Below, piece by piece: positions 40,268 through 47,629 of a stretch of 64,000 nucleotides of DNA. The position numbers and the translations under genes are program-made. Under the pieces are notes generated by a model. That model made no database searches, was not told the DNA's origin, and saw nothing but the letters and a program-made list of their open reading frames with translations. This DNA is from an uncultured Muribaculaceae bacterium (GTDB lineage Bacteria > Bacteroidota > Bacteroidia > Bacteroidales > Muribaculaceae), in assembly GCA_910584365.1 (NCBI GenBank), contig CAJUAF010000003.1, forward strand, positions 1 through 64,000, given 5' to 3'. The stretch's first letter is position 1, and the number at the start of each line of letters is the position of its first letter.

Positions 40268-40854
40268 TGCTTGTAGATTTTATATTTCTCTTGAGGACTC
40301 ATGGCATCCCATTTCATCAGAGCGTCGCGGGGGATTCTCTCGCCGAGGATTCGGTGTTGGGATTCCATAGGTTGGTCGAGCATCCAATCATCGGCTTGCT
40401 CGGCCTTGACGGACCACCGATAGTCCTCGAATTGCTTCTTGAGTTCTGTGAGATTGATTGTGCTGAGGACATCGGCAATCTCCTGAATGGTCGGTGCCGA
40501 TTCCCATTTGTAGGTGGTGTATAGTTCGCTGAACTGCGCTTCGCCATCAAGAATGAGGGCGATTGGCATATAGCGGCTCCCGATTTCTCCGAAGATAGCC
40601 ATGTGCCGGAAGTTGAGTATGCAGCAGATCACGTCCACTTGCACCGGCTCGATGTCAGCGTTCTCCCATGTGGTAAAGGTTGTTTCGCCATCGCCTTGAA
40701 TTCTGAAAAGACCAGTGATAACCATGTCGCCTTTCTCGAAGACCTTCGACACGAAGTCTTTCGCCGCAGACATGGGGGACATTGGCCCGGAGAGCGCAAT
40801 GTTATACGACTCGGTGTGGTGCCATTGAGTCAGTTTATGTAATGCTAATTTCAT
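40252..40854 (-). CDS. Hypothetical phage protein
   Basis: 200 aa, alpha/beta, unrecognised. Beta N-terminal half (FEKGDMVITGLFRIQGDGET; VDVICCILNFRHMAIFGEIG) and helical C-terminal half. Lies behind the ParB-like gene, from which a hairpin at 40871-40896 separates it. Confidence 0.55.
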   Translation of the reverse strand: MKLALHKLTQWHHTESYNIALSGPMSPMSAAKDFVSKVFEKGDMVITGLFRIQGDGETTFTTWENADIEPVQVDVICCILNFRHMAIFGEIGSRYMPIALILDGEAQFSELYTTYKWESAPTIQEIADVLSTINLTELKKQFEDYRWSVKAEQADDWMLDQPMESQHRILGERIPRDALMKWDAMSPQEKYKIYKQWTAK

Positions 40855-40870
40855 TTGGGAAATAGGTTTA

Positions 40871-40896
40871 GGGTGCGAGCGAGGTTGCCCGCACCC
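40871..40896 (-). terminator. Hairpin after the large ParB gene
   Basis: GGGTGCG (40871-40877) / CGCACCC (40890-40896), perfect 7-bp stem with a 12-nt loop, 18 bp after the ParB stop. No T-tract on the minus strand, so attenuation rather than full termination is likely. Confidence 0.45.
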
Positions 40897-40914
40897 ATGA
40901 ATGAGATTGATGAT

Positions 40915-42810
40915 TTATTCTTCTTTGTCGGTGTCTTCGGCTGCTTCGGTAGCGTCAGGGGTTTCTTCGGCTTCCTCGTTGGAGTCAGCCTCGGCCGATT
41001 CTTCGGGCGCGTCCGGAACGCTGGGGGCTTCGGTTTCCTCAACCTCGGCGTTCTCCGTAGGTTCGGCCTCACCGGCGTCGGCTATTTCTTCGGAGACCTC
41101 ATTGGTGGGCGCGTCGGGAGTCTCGTCAGGCTCCGCGTCAGGGGTAACGGCGGCCTGCGATTGGATTTCTTTCTCGTTTTCCTCGCGGAGTTCGTCGATC
41201 TTAGCCTGGATGCCGGCCTTCGACTGGCTATATCTTGCGTCGAGCTGTTTGGCAATCTCTTCGACGTTGTGGGCGTAGCGATCCTCCATGACGGCAGAGA
41301 GCATATCTGCCAACTCCGGCGAGAAGTTCACGCTCTTCTCGGAGAGGATTGAGCGAATAAATTCACGGGCGATTGCATTGAAGTTCTTTTCGACAGATTT
41401 TCCGGCTTCGCGGAAGTCTTTGGCTTGGGCTTCGCCACATCCGATGGATTCCTTGAACGCTACTGGGAGACGTTTGAGAATGAGTGCCCGGAAGATGAGT
41501 GATTCGACCGGAGAGAGGTCGGTATTGAGCGTGGAATACTCGGCTGATTCCATGAATGAGCGCTGACGTTCCACAAACTCTTCCTTGCGGTGTTCGTTGG
41601 CTTCGTGGAGCTTCACCTTGAGTTCAGAGATACGACGATTGTTGTCGGCGAGTTTGTTGCCGGCAAATGGCTCTTCCTCGGTGTCGGGCACATAGTAAAC
41701 ATACTTGGTTTCGCCGCTGAGAAGTCCGCTGAAGCATATCTCGTAGACTGGGGTGATGGTACCGTCCTTGAGATTGTCGTCGAACACGGCGCGGACCTTG
41801 TCGTAATTGGCCTTGCGGATGGCGTAGGTTTCTTCGTCTTTATACTGCGCGGGGTCAGGAGCTACCGGCTCCGCCACATACTGACGGTTGCCGAGACCCG
41901 AAACGACCAGGCCATATTCATCTGCGGCCTGCAGGAGCGCTTCGCTCTCTGCATAATCGCCGGCGAAGACAATCTTGATGCCGTTCTTAGATGCTTCCTT
42001 AGCCTCGCGGAAGATAGCTTCGCGGATCTTGGCGAGGAAGCATTCTCGCTTCATGCAACGCGGGGTGCTGACATCGCGGGCATTGTCGGGATTGTTGGCG
42101 GTGTTGAGGGGACACTTGTCGCAGGCACACGCGCCGGCGAGGGTGTCGTCTGTGAGACTGAATCGGGCCGTAGACAGATGGTTCATGACATGCTCGTCTA
42201 TCATTTCGTGGAGCTGGGGCATGTTGGGGAATTTGTACGGCCAACGCTCGCGGCTTGCCTCGGTGAAACACGAGTCGTAGAGAGTCTGCTGTTGCTCGGC
42301 GGGCAGCTTGCAGATGTCGAGAAGATGTGTCAGGACCAGAACGCCGTCGCGCATGAGCTTGACAAACGGCTCGATGGTATTGTGGAGCTGGATGCGGCCC
42401 GAAACGAAACTTGTACTCTTGCCGAGCATCTTCGCCATTTCCACTACCGTTACGGTGCCTTCGGCGTAGAGGCGGTTGAGGGCGGCGGCTTCTTCCATCG
42501 GGTCGATGTCCTTTCGCTGCAGGTTCTCGATAATCATGCAAGCGAAAGCCTGCTTGTCGTTGAGCTCCTTTACGATTGCCTGAATGGAGTCGGCTCCTAT
42601 GATTTGGCTGGCGCGGAAACGTCGCTCACCGCATACGATTTCATACTTGGAGTCTTTCTTGTTGCCGAGTTTGCGCAGTGTGATGGGTTGAACGAGGCCA
42701 TTCTCTTTGATACTCTGCGCGAGTTCTTCGAGTGCTTCCTGGTCGAAAGTCTTACGGGGATTGAGTGCGCTGGGCACAATCTCCGACATGGGGATATTTC
42801 TTACTTGCAT
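40915..42810 (-). CDS. ParB-family protein with zinc cluster and acidic tail
   Basis: 631 aa, long for ParB (~300 aa). N-terminal ParB domain: ALNPRKTFDQEALEELAQSI, the nucleotide-binding GERRFRASQIIGA, and IIENLQRKDIDPMEEAAAL; then an HTH (TVVEMAKMLGKSTSFVSGRI). A cysteine cluster follows (ACACDKCPLNTA ... CMKRECF). The last ~90 residues are Glu/Ala/Asp-rich low complexity. ParB proteins are CTP switches binding parS-type DNA; in phages they can regulate transcription or replication. Upstream genes are the clamp-like protein and small unknowns. Confidence 0.88.
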   Translation of the reverse strand: MQVRNIPMSEIVPSALNPRKTFDQEALEELAQSIKENGLVQPITLRKLGNKKDSKYEIVCGERRFRASQIIGADSIQAIVKELNDKQAFACMIIENLQRKDIDPMEEAAALNRLYAEGTVTVVEMAKMLGKSTSFVSGRIQLHNTIEPFVKLMRDGVLVLTHLLDICKLPAEQQQTLYDSCFTEASRERWPYKFPNMPQLHEMIDEHVMNHLSTARFSLTDDTLAGACACDKCPLNTANNPDNARDVSTPRCMKRECFLAKIREAIFREAKEASKNGIKIVFAGDYAESEALLQAADEYGLVVSGLGNRQYVAEPVAPDPAQYKDEETYAIRKANYDKVRAVFDDNLKDGTITPVYEICFSGLLSGETKYVYYVPDTEEEPFAGNKLADNNRRISELKVKLHEANEHRKEEFVERQRSFMESAEYSTLNTDLSPVESLIFRALILKRLPVAFKESIGCGEAQAKDFREAGKSVEKNFNAIAREFIRSILSEKSVNFSPELADMLSAVMEDRYAHNVEEIAKQLDARYSQSKAGIQAKIDELREENEKEIQSQAAVTPDAEPDETPDAPTNEVSEEIADAGEAEPTENAEVEETEAPSVPDAPEESAEADSNEEAEETPDATEAAEDTDKEE

Positions 42811-42847
42811 TTCTTATTGATATTTAGTTTGAGTTTTCATTGATTTC

Positions 42848-43480
42848 TTAGTCCATCCACGCCATAGGATCTTCCTGCGGCTTGGGTTTCCATCCTTCAA
42901 AGACGAACATGTTGATGAGGTTTTCGAGAGTGAGCGTCACCGGGCATTCTTCTTCACGGGGAGCATCGACCTTGCTTTCATCGACAGTTAGGGGCATCAG
43001 CAGTGCTCGGAAGCTTTTGCTCTTGATGACCGCTGCGTTACCCTCGGGCGTTTGGAGCATTTCCGCGCTCTTTATCTCAGGCGTGAGAGCGATAAGGCTG
43101 AGAATATTACCGAGAAATTTGATTGACAGCCCTTTTCCACGGATTACCACGCTGTCCTTTTCGGTAAAACCGGGCTGGCGGCTGAACCACGCACAAGCCT
43201 TCTGAAGTTGCGCGAGGTCGATACGCGGGTGGAACTTGGAGAGTTTCTCCTTTGCAGGAAACACACGGTTGTAGTCGGGGAATGTTCCGGGGATTTCTTC
43301 TCCGCTCGCCGACATTACTTTGCCGGCAAATTTGGGGTTGGTGTGTTTGAAAACTACCAACATATGAGTGTCGGTAGCCACACAACAGTTTTGGTCGAAG
43401 AACACACCCGTCATAATGGGACGGATTGGGTCCTTGCTCACGATGCTTGAATACATCGCTTTCAGGATTTTCTTTTCCAT
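42848..43480 (-). CDS. Sliding-clamp-like (DnaN-like) protein
   Basis: 210 aa, against ~370 aa for bacterial beta clamp. The segment CVATDTHMLVVFKH and then GTFPDYNRVFP resemble the D-x-x-R/H-L and F-P-D-Y-x-x-V-x-P signatures of DnaN domains; ALLMPLTVDES and the C-terminal beta strands fit a clamp fold of fewer domains. It would be a phage DNA polymerase processivity factor or decoy. The match rests on short motifs only. Confidence 0.6.
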   Translation of the reverse strand: MEKKILKAMYSSIVSKDPIRPIMTGVFFDQNCCVATDTHMLVVFKHTNPKFAGKVMSASGEEIPGTFPDYNRVFPAKEKLSKFHPRIDLAQLQKACAWFSRQPGFTEKDSVVIRGKGLSIKFLGNILSLIALTPEIKSAEMLQTPEGNAAVIKSKSFRALLMPLTVDESKVDAPREEECPVTLTLENLINMFVFEGWKPKPQEDPMAWMD

Positions 43481-43500
43481 TTTTGAGATTTGATATTTAG

Positions 43501-43755
43501 TTAAAAACTTGGATGAAGTGCGTAGTTATCTTCGTTCTCATAGAACTCTCGGTTACGGAGATAATGATCCGCGGAACGGTACCGATAGTAGTCGTCCACA
43601 AATTGCTCGTTAGCGATTGGAAAGACTTTCTCGGCGATGAATTCATCATCGTCCATTCGCTCTACCACATCAGGAATACTGAGGCGGCAAAGAAATTCTT
43701 TCACGTGGCGCAGGTATTTTCGTTTGTCTTGTGCTACTTTTCTTGCGATACTCAT
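43501..43755 (-). CDS. Hypothetical small phage protein
   Basis: 84 aa, helical, basic N-terminus (IARKVAQDKRKYLRHVKEFL), acidic C-terminus. Unrecognised. Followed by the clamp-like gene 20 bp downstream. Confidence 0.55.
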   Translation of the reverse strand: MSIARKVAQDKRKYLRHVKEFLCRLSIPDVVERMDDDEFIAEKVFPIANEQFVDDYYRYRSADHYLRNREFYENEDNYALHPSF

Positions 43756-43790
43756 AATTGTCTTGTTCAGGTAGGGGTGTGAAGCATCAG

Positions 43791-43813
43791 ACCCCGCCGA
43801 AGCAGGGTCTGGA
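43791..43813 (-). terminator. Hairpin between two small genes
   Basis: CAGACCC / GGGTCTG 7-bp perfect stem in the 74-bp gap between the genes at 43501 and 43830. Without a T-tract on the minus strand; perhaps a partial terminator that lowers downstream expression. Confidence 0.4.
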
Positions 43814-43829
43814 ATATCTTGTAATTGTG

Positions 43830-44051
43830 TTAGAATTCGTCGGCGGTTGTTTCTGTTACAACCATCTTATCAATCTCCGACTGTCGAACCTCGGACTTCT
43901 TGCAGAAGCTGAGGAACAATTCCGGATTGTGAGTGTCGAAGATGTAGAATGCTCCGTATGAGTAAGCGAATTTCACATTCTTTGCCATCAGCAGGAATGC
44001 CAGGCTTTGTTCCGCATTTTCAACTTTGAGTATTTTTCTTTCTGTTTCCAT
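43830..44051 (-). CDS. Hypothetical small phage protein, operon head
   Basis: 73 aa, alpha/beta, unrecognised (KFAYSYGAFYIFDTHNPELF). First gene behind repeat promoter copy 6, so the first of the operon with the clamp-like and ParB genes. Confidence 0.55.
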   Translation of the reverse strand: METERKILKVENAEQSLAFLLMAKNVKFAYSYGAFYIFDTHNPELFLSFCKKSEVRQSEIDKMVVTETTADEF

Positions 44052-44068
44052 CTTGTTTTCGTTTATGA

Positions 44069-44159
44069 TTAAATCATCTTATTTGCATACCCAAAATTAC
44101 AAATAAATAATCACATACGCAAATTTTAGAGGGATTATTTTAATCAGATTTGCAATTTT
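44069..44159 (-). promoter_or_regulatory. Phage promoter/operator repeat, copy 6
   Basis: Full copy of the repeat: TTGCAAATCTGATTA block, TTTGCGTATGTGATTA block, -7 TAATTTTG at 44092-44099 (minus strand) and TATGCAAATAAGATG. Drives the operon from 43830 leftward (clamp-like protein, ParB). Confidence 0.85.
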
Positions 44160-44315
44160 CTCGCCTGGCCTAGAGCGTATTCAGCCTAATTTGATTACAT
44201 TTGCGCGTTGGCACTTGGTTCCATAGTTATCTGCCGACCCATTATTCGTGCAGCAACCGGGCTAAATAAGTGAGCAACTGGCCTACCGCTTTAGGAGTTG
44301 GCAGGCTACGCTCAA

Positions 44316-44480
44316 ATGGGTAGCACATACAACATGGAACAAATCCTCAAGCATTTCATTGATGTTCTAAACTTCATCGCTACCGTTATTACAATCTGGA
44401 GTTTTTTCACTAATGGAAAGGGTAAACGGAAGAAACGGCGTAAATCTAACAAACGCCCAATGCCCCCAAAAGGTAAATAG
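44316..44480 (+). CDS. Small membrane protein with basic tail
   Basis: 54 aa from the ATG at 44316 (MGSTYNMEQILKHFIDVLNF); a second ATG lies at 44334. One hydrophobic span (FIATVITIWSFFT) followed by a strongly basic tail (GKGKRKKRRKSNKRPMPPKG). Single-span proteins with basic tails are seen among phage toxins and small regulators; nothing more specific can be said. It is the only plus-strand gene between 3913 and 46280. Confidence 0.5.
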   Translation: MGSTYNMEQILKHFIDVLNFIATVITIWSFFTNGKGKRKKRRKSNKRPMPPKGK

Positions 44481-44502
44481 CAATTCCACAGCCTGCCAAC
44501 GA

Positions 44503-44528
44503 GGAGAGAGGTAACTCTCTCCTTTTTT
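44503..44528 (+). terminator. Rho-independent terminator of the plus-strand unit
   Basis: Perfect 8-bp stem GGAGAGAG/CTCTCTCC with a GTAA tetraloop followed by six T. One of the best terminators in the window. Confidence 0.85.
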
Positions 44529-44588
44529 ATTACAACAAAGGGACTGACCTCACGGACAATCCCTGAAATATCAATATCTTATTTGCAT

Positions 44589-45431
44589 TTAAGCGAGTTG
44601 GTAAACGGCTTTTAGTGTGTCGCAGAATGTGTTGAGGATTCCAACATCCCTGATGAGGGATTTACGTTTCTCTGAATTCATCCCTGATCGTCCTGCCGCA
44701 GTAAGGCAATGAGCATTCACCTCAGAAAGGGCTTCATGGAATTCCGGTGCAGGCACGTATAAAGTGAAGTATTCATCTAATGTCGGGTAACATTCCGGCA
44801 CAATAGCGGGTGCAACATTTTGTTTGGTTGGAAGAATGTTTGTTACCCATTTTCGGTATGAGTTGGCTTTGGATTTCTTGCTTTCGATTATGACGGATAA
44901 CAATCCATCGTAATCTACAAATAATTCTCCTGCGGTGCGTTTCATTCTCTTTACAAGAAAATCTTTCGTAGCGCATACATTCTGCCGAACTATGCGTTCG
45001 CCCTCTTTTATTAGCAATTCAAGGCTTCTGCATATATCTGATAGGCAATACCACAACTGGTCTGTATCGAATGTAACGTGCAGTTCGCCAAAACCATCTG
45101 ACTTGAACAATTCAATACGCGGCTGTGAAGCAAGAGCTTTAGATGTGTGGATGGCCGGTTTTTCCTTTGAGAATAAGGCGGATATAAATGCCGTCATTAT
45201 TTCCTTTTCTTCAGGTTTCGTTAGATAGCTCTTGATTATGTTGCAATCCTCAATCGTCAGTTTATAGTATGGACATTCTTTGCTGAAACCGTGTTTCATT
45301 CCGATTGTCCGCATCGCCTTGGTAAACGAATATCCGGTTTTGGCTTCGATCCGTCGCAAGCTGATTAGGAAATTGCCGTGGTTTTTCCTGCCTAATGCTC
45401 TTGCGACATCCATTGAAGTTGTCTCTTGCAT
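44589..45431 (-). CDS. Rha/BRO-type antirepressor
   Basis: 280 aa. The N-terminal ~90 residues (MDVARALGRKNHGNFLISLR ... YYKLTIEDCNIIKSYL) have the layout of the Rha phage regulatory domain. From ~residue 110 a BRO-N-like domain follows: GELHVTFDTDQLWYCLSDIC and the GLLSVIIESKKSKANSYRKW signature (L-x-x-x-I-x-x-S-K-K-x-x-A-x-x-F/Y-R-K-W). The C-terminal ~60 residues are helical. Such proteins antagonise phage repressors. A GCAAATAAGATA motif stands just after its stop, before nothing obvious. Confidence 0.82.
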   Translation of the reverse strand: MQETTSMDVARALGRKNHGNFLISLRRIEAKTGYSFTKAMRTIGMKHGFSKECPYYKLTIEDCNIIKSYLTKPEEKEIMTAFISALFSKEKPAIHTSKALASQPRIELFKSDGFGELHVTFDTDQLWYCLSDICRSLELLIKEGERIVRQNVCATKDFLVKRMKRTAGELFVDYDGLLSVIIESKKSKANSYRKWVTNILPTKQNVAPAIVPECYPTLDEYFTLYVPAPEFHEALSEVNAHCLTAAGRSGMNSEKRKSLIRDVGILNTFCDTLKAVYQLA

Positions 45432-45498
45432 ACGGGTGTGGGATTAGAGGTAGCCGGGCGAACCGGCTACCATGATTGTTGTTTTTGATGTGGGGATT

Positions 45499-45711
45499 TT
45501 AGATTGCTCCGCCGTTAACCTCTTCGCAGAAGGGAACGAATGTGGCGATGTTGATAGACTCGCAGGCTGCCACGGCCGCTTCTTCGTTATGGCCGTAATC
45601 CATCATGCAGTCCATGAGGAAGTCCTCAAAAGAGATGCCCTCGGCTTTGGCTTCGGAGTTGTTGTACTTGTTGATCCAGTTCTGGGCGAGTTCTTTGCTG
45701 TAAGTTGCCAT
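45499..45711 (-). CDS. Hypothetical small acidic protein
   Basis: 70 aa from the ATG at 45711 (MATYSKELAQNWINKYNNSE). The frame is open upstream to 45846, but that extension crosses a terminator-like hairpin and has non-protein-like composition, so the inner start is preferred. Helical and acidic, unrecognised. Confidence 0.55.
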   Translation of the reverse strand: MATYSKELAQNWINKYNNSEAKAEGISFEDFLMDCMMDYGHNEEAAVAACESINIATFVPFCEEVNGGAI

Positions 45712-45733
45712 GAAGTTTATTTGTTTAGGAAGT

Positions 45734-45814
45734 AAAAAACCGAGGGAGGGTGTCCTACGAAGCGCTTCATGTCGCTCCGCCGGGGCGTTTCCGCTTGTCC
45801 GCACCGTCCTCGGT
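45734..45814 (-). promoter_or_regulatory. Terminator-like leader hairpin (possible attenuator)
   Basis: On the minus strand ACCGAGG (plus 45808-45814) pairs with CCTCGGT (plus 45739-45745) and is followed directly by TTTTTT. It lies between repeat promoter copy 7 and the 70-aa gene, so either a ~120-nt small RNA ends here or the downstream gene is controlled by attenuation. The 62-nt loop holds further GC-rich pairing. Confidence 0.5.
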
Positions 45815-45880
45815 CTGAATGTCTTTGATTTGCTGGTTGTTGTCATGAAGTTTTTTGTTTTAGGAGTTGTGCCTCAATGA

Positions 45881-45973
45881 TTTAATCATCATATCCGCAT
45901 ATACAAAATTACAAAGAAATAATCATCTATGCAAATTTTCAGGGAAAAATTTTAATCATATCGGCAAATTTTT
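45881..45973 (-). promoter_or_regulatory. Phage promoter/operator repeat, copy 7
   Basis: Repeat copy with -7 TAATTTTG at 45904-45911 (minus strand), an upstream TTTGCATAGATGATTA block and a GCGGATATGATG leader variant. It is back to back with the plus-strand TAAATTTG element at 45997-46004, forming a divergent promoter pair. Confidence 0.8.
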
Positions 45974-45996
45974 CTCTGACTTTCGCAAAAAATGAT

Positions 45997-46004
45997 TAAA
46001 TTTG
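45997..46004 (+). promoter_or_regulatory. Plus-strand -7 element of the cargo island
   Basis: TAAATTTG fits the TAnnTTTG element; a TTTT tract ~24 bp upstream (45968-45973) is a weak -33. It would start a transcript at about 46011 that runs into the long hairpin and the two plus-strand genes. Confidence 0.55.
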
Positions 46005-46010
46005 CGGAGA

Positions 46011-46230
46011 GTTTCGTAAAATGCAGAGGCATATACCCATACGACACTCAAGGAACATTATAGCCTAATCGTCATCGAAACTACCACATTGATAAAGAAA
46101 AAGGCTAATAGATACTATCCTATTGGGAGTAGTGTATCCGGTCGCCATTGGCGTAGGACACTCCTATGGGATAGTAGGCTGTGGTAGGCCTCGATGACGT
46201 TAGGCAGTTGTTCTACGCCATTTTTGCGTG
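46011..46230 (+). ncRNA. Candidate structured RNA with ~143-nt near-continuous hairpin
   Basis: Outer stem GCCTAA(T)CGTCATCGA (46063-46078) pairs with TCGATGACGTTAGGC (46191-46205), one bulged T. Next TACCACA (46082-46088) with TGTGGTA (46180-46186). After an asymmetric bubble of 24 nt against 3 nt, TACTATCC (46113-46120) pairs with GGATAGTA (46169-46176), continued by GGGAGT/ACTCC and capped by CGCC-ATT-GGCG (46143-46153). No ORF of its own. A rod with a large one-sided bubble resembles regulatory RNAs of the 6S type in outline, but I see no conserved 6S sequence. A 5' leader of the two genes downstream is the alternative. Confidence 0.6.
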
Positions 46231-46279
46231 ACGTCGGATAGTTGCTGAATAACGTGATTGAAAGCAAATATGAAGACCA

Positions 46280-46780
46280 ATGGTAACTATCAGACATAAC
46301 ATCGACCCAGTCAAATTCAAATTCTTCTGGACCAAGTACGTCCGGGAGGGAGATTTATCACATCATTGCGCCGCTTGCGTGAAAGGCTCTTGGAGCAAGA
46401 AGTTCTGCGCAGCATGGAACAAAGACCCAAAGACTGACGATCCGCTACCATTTTCACCCACGATTACTTTTGATGAACAGCCACAAGGAAGTTTCCGAGC
46501 AATTTATATTTGCGGAGTATTCAAGCAAGGCTTCTCAACCAAGAAAAACTATCCCCACAACGTGCACTGTGCAATCATACCGGCCGAGGGTCGAACCGAT
46601 GTCTATGAATTCGATGGTTGGCGCATTGAGATTGACGGGGGATATGTAGATCGGATTCCCACCGAAGAAGAACTCCCGGAGCGATTCTTTAACACCCCTT
46701 ACGATTATCACTACTATACCTGCCGTATCTTCCGCTGGATGGTGGGGCACTTTTACCCGGAACTATTGAAAACAAAATGA
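46280..46780 (+). CDS. Hypothetical cargo protein, cytoplasmic
   Basis: 166 aa on the plus strand, unrecognised. Features: LSHHCAACVKGSW (a His/Cys cluster), aromatic-rich second half (FNTPYDYHYYTCRIFRWMVG), no signal peptide. It is followed after 1 bp by the secreted 187-aa protein, so the two form an operon behind the hairpin RNA. Opposite orientation to the lytic genes suggests expression in the lysogen. Confidence 0.65.
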   Translation: MVTIRHNIDPVKFKFFWTKYVREGDLSHHCAACVKGSWSKKFCAAWNKDPKTDDPLPFSPTITFDEQPQGSFRAIYICGVFKQGFSTKKNYPHNVHCAIIPAEGRTDVYEFDGWRIEIDGGYVDRIPTEEELPERFFNTPYDYHYYTCRIFRWMVGHFYPELLKTK

Positions 46781-46781
46781 T

Positions 46782-47345
46782 ATGAAGAAGTTACTTACCC
46801 TCCTGATATGCACCATTATCGGTATCTCTGCCTTTGCTCAAAAGATTGTGTCTGATGACACTCCGGCCGATGGGAATCGCTACATATTTTGCTCAAAAGA
46901 GAATGTTGGAGGATTCTCTGATCGCATGAAACTATTTATTGGCTTGAGTTATATGCAGCCTACGGAAGGCTCCCCGCTGTATTCTCTTTGCATACAGCTG
47001 AATTGTGGAGAAGTTACAACTATACACAAAGGTGGCCGGATGCTAATAAAAACCACGAATGGCGATGTGATTGAATTATCCACATACATGGGTGGGTCTG
47101 CTGATTTGAAATCAATTTCCGGAGTAAACATATGGGAGGTTTCCGCCCAATACTCAATCACGCCTGATCAGTTGGCATTACTTGAGAAAGGCGTTACAAA
47201 GATTCGGATAGAATTAGGGGATTCCAAAACTTACGAGAAAGAATGGATGAAAGATAAGATCGGGAAAATACTTGCCAAAGAATCATCCCTTATCCAAGAT
47301 GCGATAAGGACAAATTCTAAGGCTTCGTTCTCCGAGGACTTCTGA
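46782..47345 (+). CDS. Secreted or periplasmic cargo protein
   Basis: 187 aa. Clear signal peptide (MKKLLTLLICTIIGISAFAQ, cleavage after AFA-Q) with the Gln typical of Bacteroidetes mature starts. The mature part is beta-rich (YSLCIQLNCGEVTTIHKGGR; INIWEVSAQYS-like strand) with a charged helical C-terminus. No known family. As a plus-strand gene in an otherwise minus-strand phage it is a probable lysogenic-conversion gene, for example surface modification or superinfection exclusion. Confidence 0.7.
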   Translation: MKKLLTLLICTIIGISAFAQKIVSDDTPADGNRYIFCSKENVGGFSDRMKLFIGLSYMQPTEGSPLYSLCIQLNCGEVTTIHKGGRMLIKTTNGDVIELSTYMGGSADLKSISGVNIWEVSAQYSITPDQLALLEKGVTKIRIELGDSKTYEKEWMKDKIGKILAKESSLIQDAIRTNSKASFSEDF

Positions 47346-47391
47346 TAACAGTATCGAACGGATCGAGGGTCGACGGATAGCCGCCGGCCCT

Positions 47392-47625
47392 TTATATTTC
47401 CACATTACTGCGGAAATGGTCGATGATACTGTAGATTGTGCGCTGGGACTTACCGTATTTGTCAGCAAGAACCGACACACAATAGATAGTCTTGTGACTA
47501 TGCTTCTTCATCGCGCGGAATTCTTCATAGATTTGCAGAGAATCTATGTCGTTCACTCTGATTTTGTTGTTCTTCAGTACCTGAAGAAGACTCTGGTTGG
47601 CTTTAATAAGTTCGTAGCAGTTCAT
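47392..47625 (-). CDS. Small HTH-type protein
   Basis: 77 aa. YCVSVLADKYGKSQRTIYSI is a helix-turn-helix of the kind found in Bacteroidetes mobile-element proteins that start with MNCYELIKANQSLLQVL. It lies 4 bp after the tape-measure gene on the same strand. Possibly a transcription regulator at the end of the tail operon. Confidence 0.65.
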   Translation of the reverse strand: MNCYELIKANQSLLQVLKNNKIRVNDIDSLQIYEEFRAMKKHSHKTIYCVSVLADKYGKSQRTIYSIIDHFRSNVEI

Positions 47626-47629
47626 ATTA

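Larger units (their letters stand above)
44196..44528 (+). other. Plus-strand transcription unit: TACATTTG element to perfect terminator
   Basis: A TAnnTTTG element (TACATTTG, 44196-44203), a 54-codon ORF and a strong terminator mark a ~320-nt unit against the direction of its neighbours. GTTGGCAGGCT (44297-44307) and AGCCTGCCAAC (44490-44500) are perfect 11-bp inverted repeats that would close a ~200-nt loop containing the ORF. This is unusual for an mRNA and would fit a structured RNA that also encodes a small protein. Confidence 0.5.

Noticed and set aside
41590..42843. A 417-codon plus-strand frame opposite the ParB gene
   Set aside because: Shadow of the ParB gene; the ParB motifs on the minus strand are convincing and only one strand can be coding here.
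46063..46205. Naming the rod-like hairpin a 6S RNA
   Set aside because: The outline is similar but no conserved 6S sequence is visible and the bubble is on one side only; kept as an unnamed candidate RNA.
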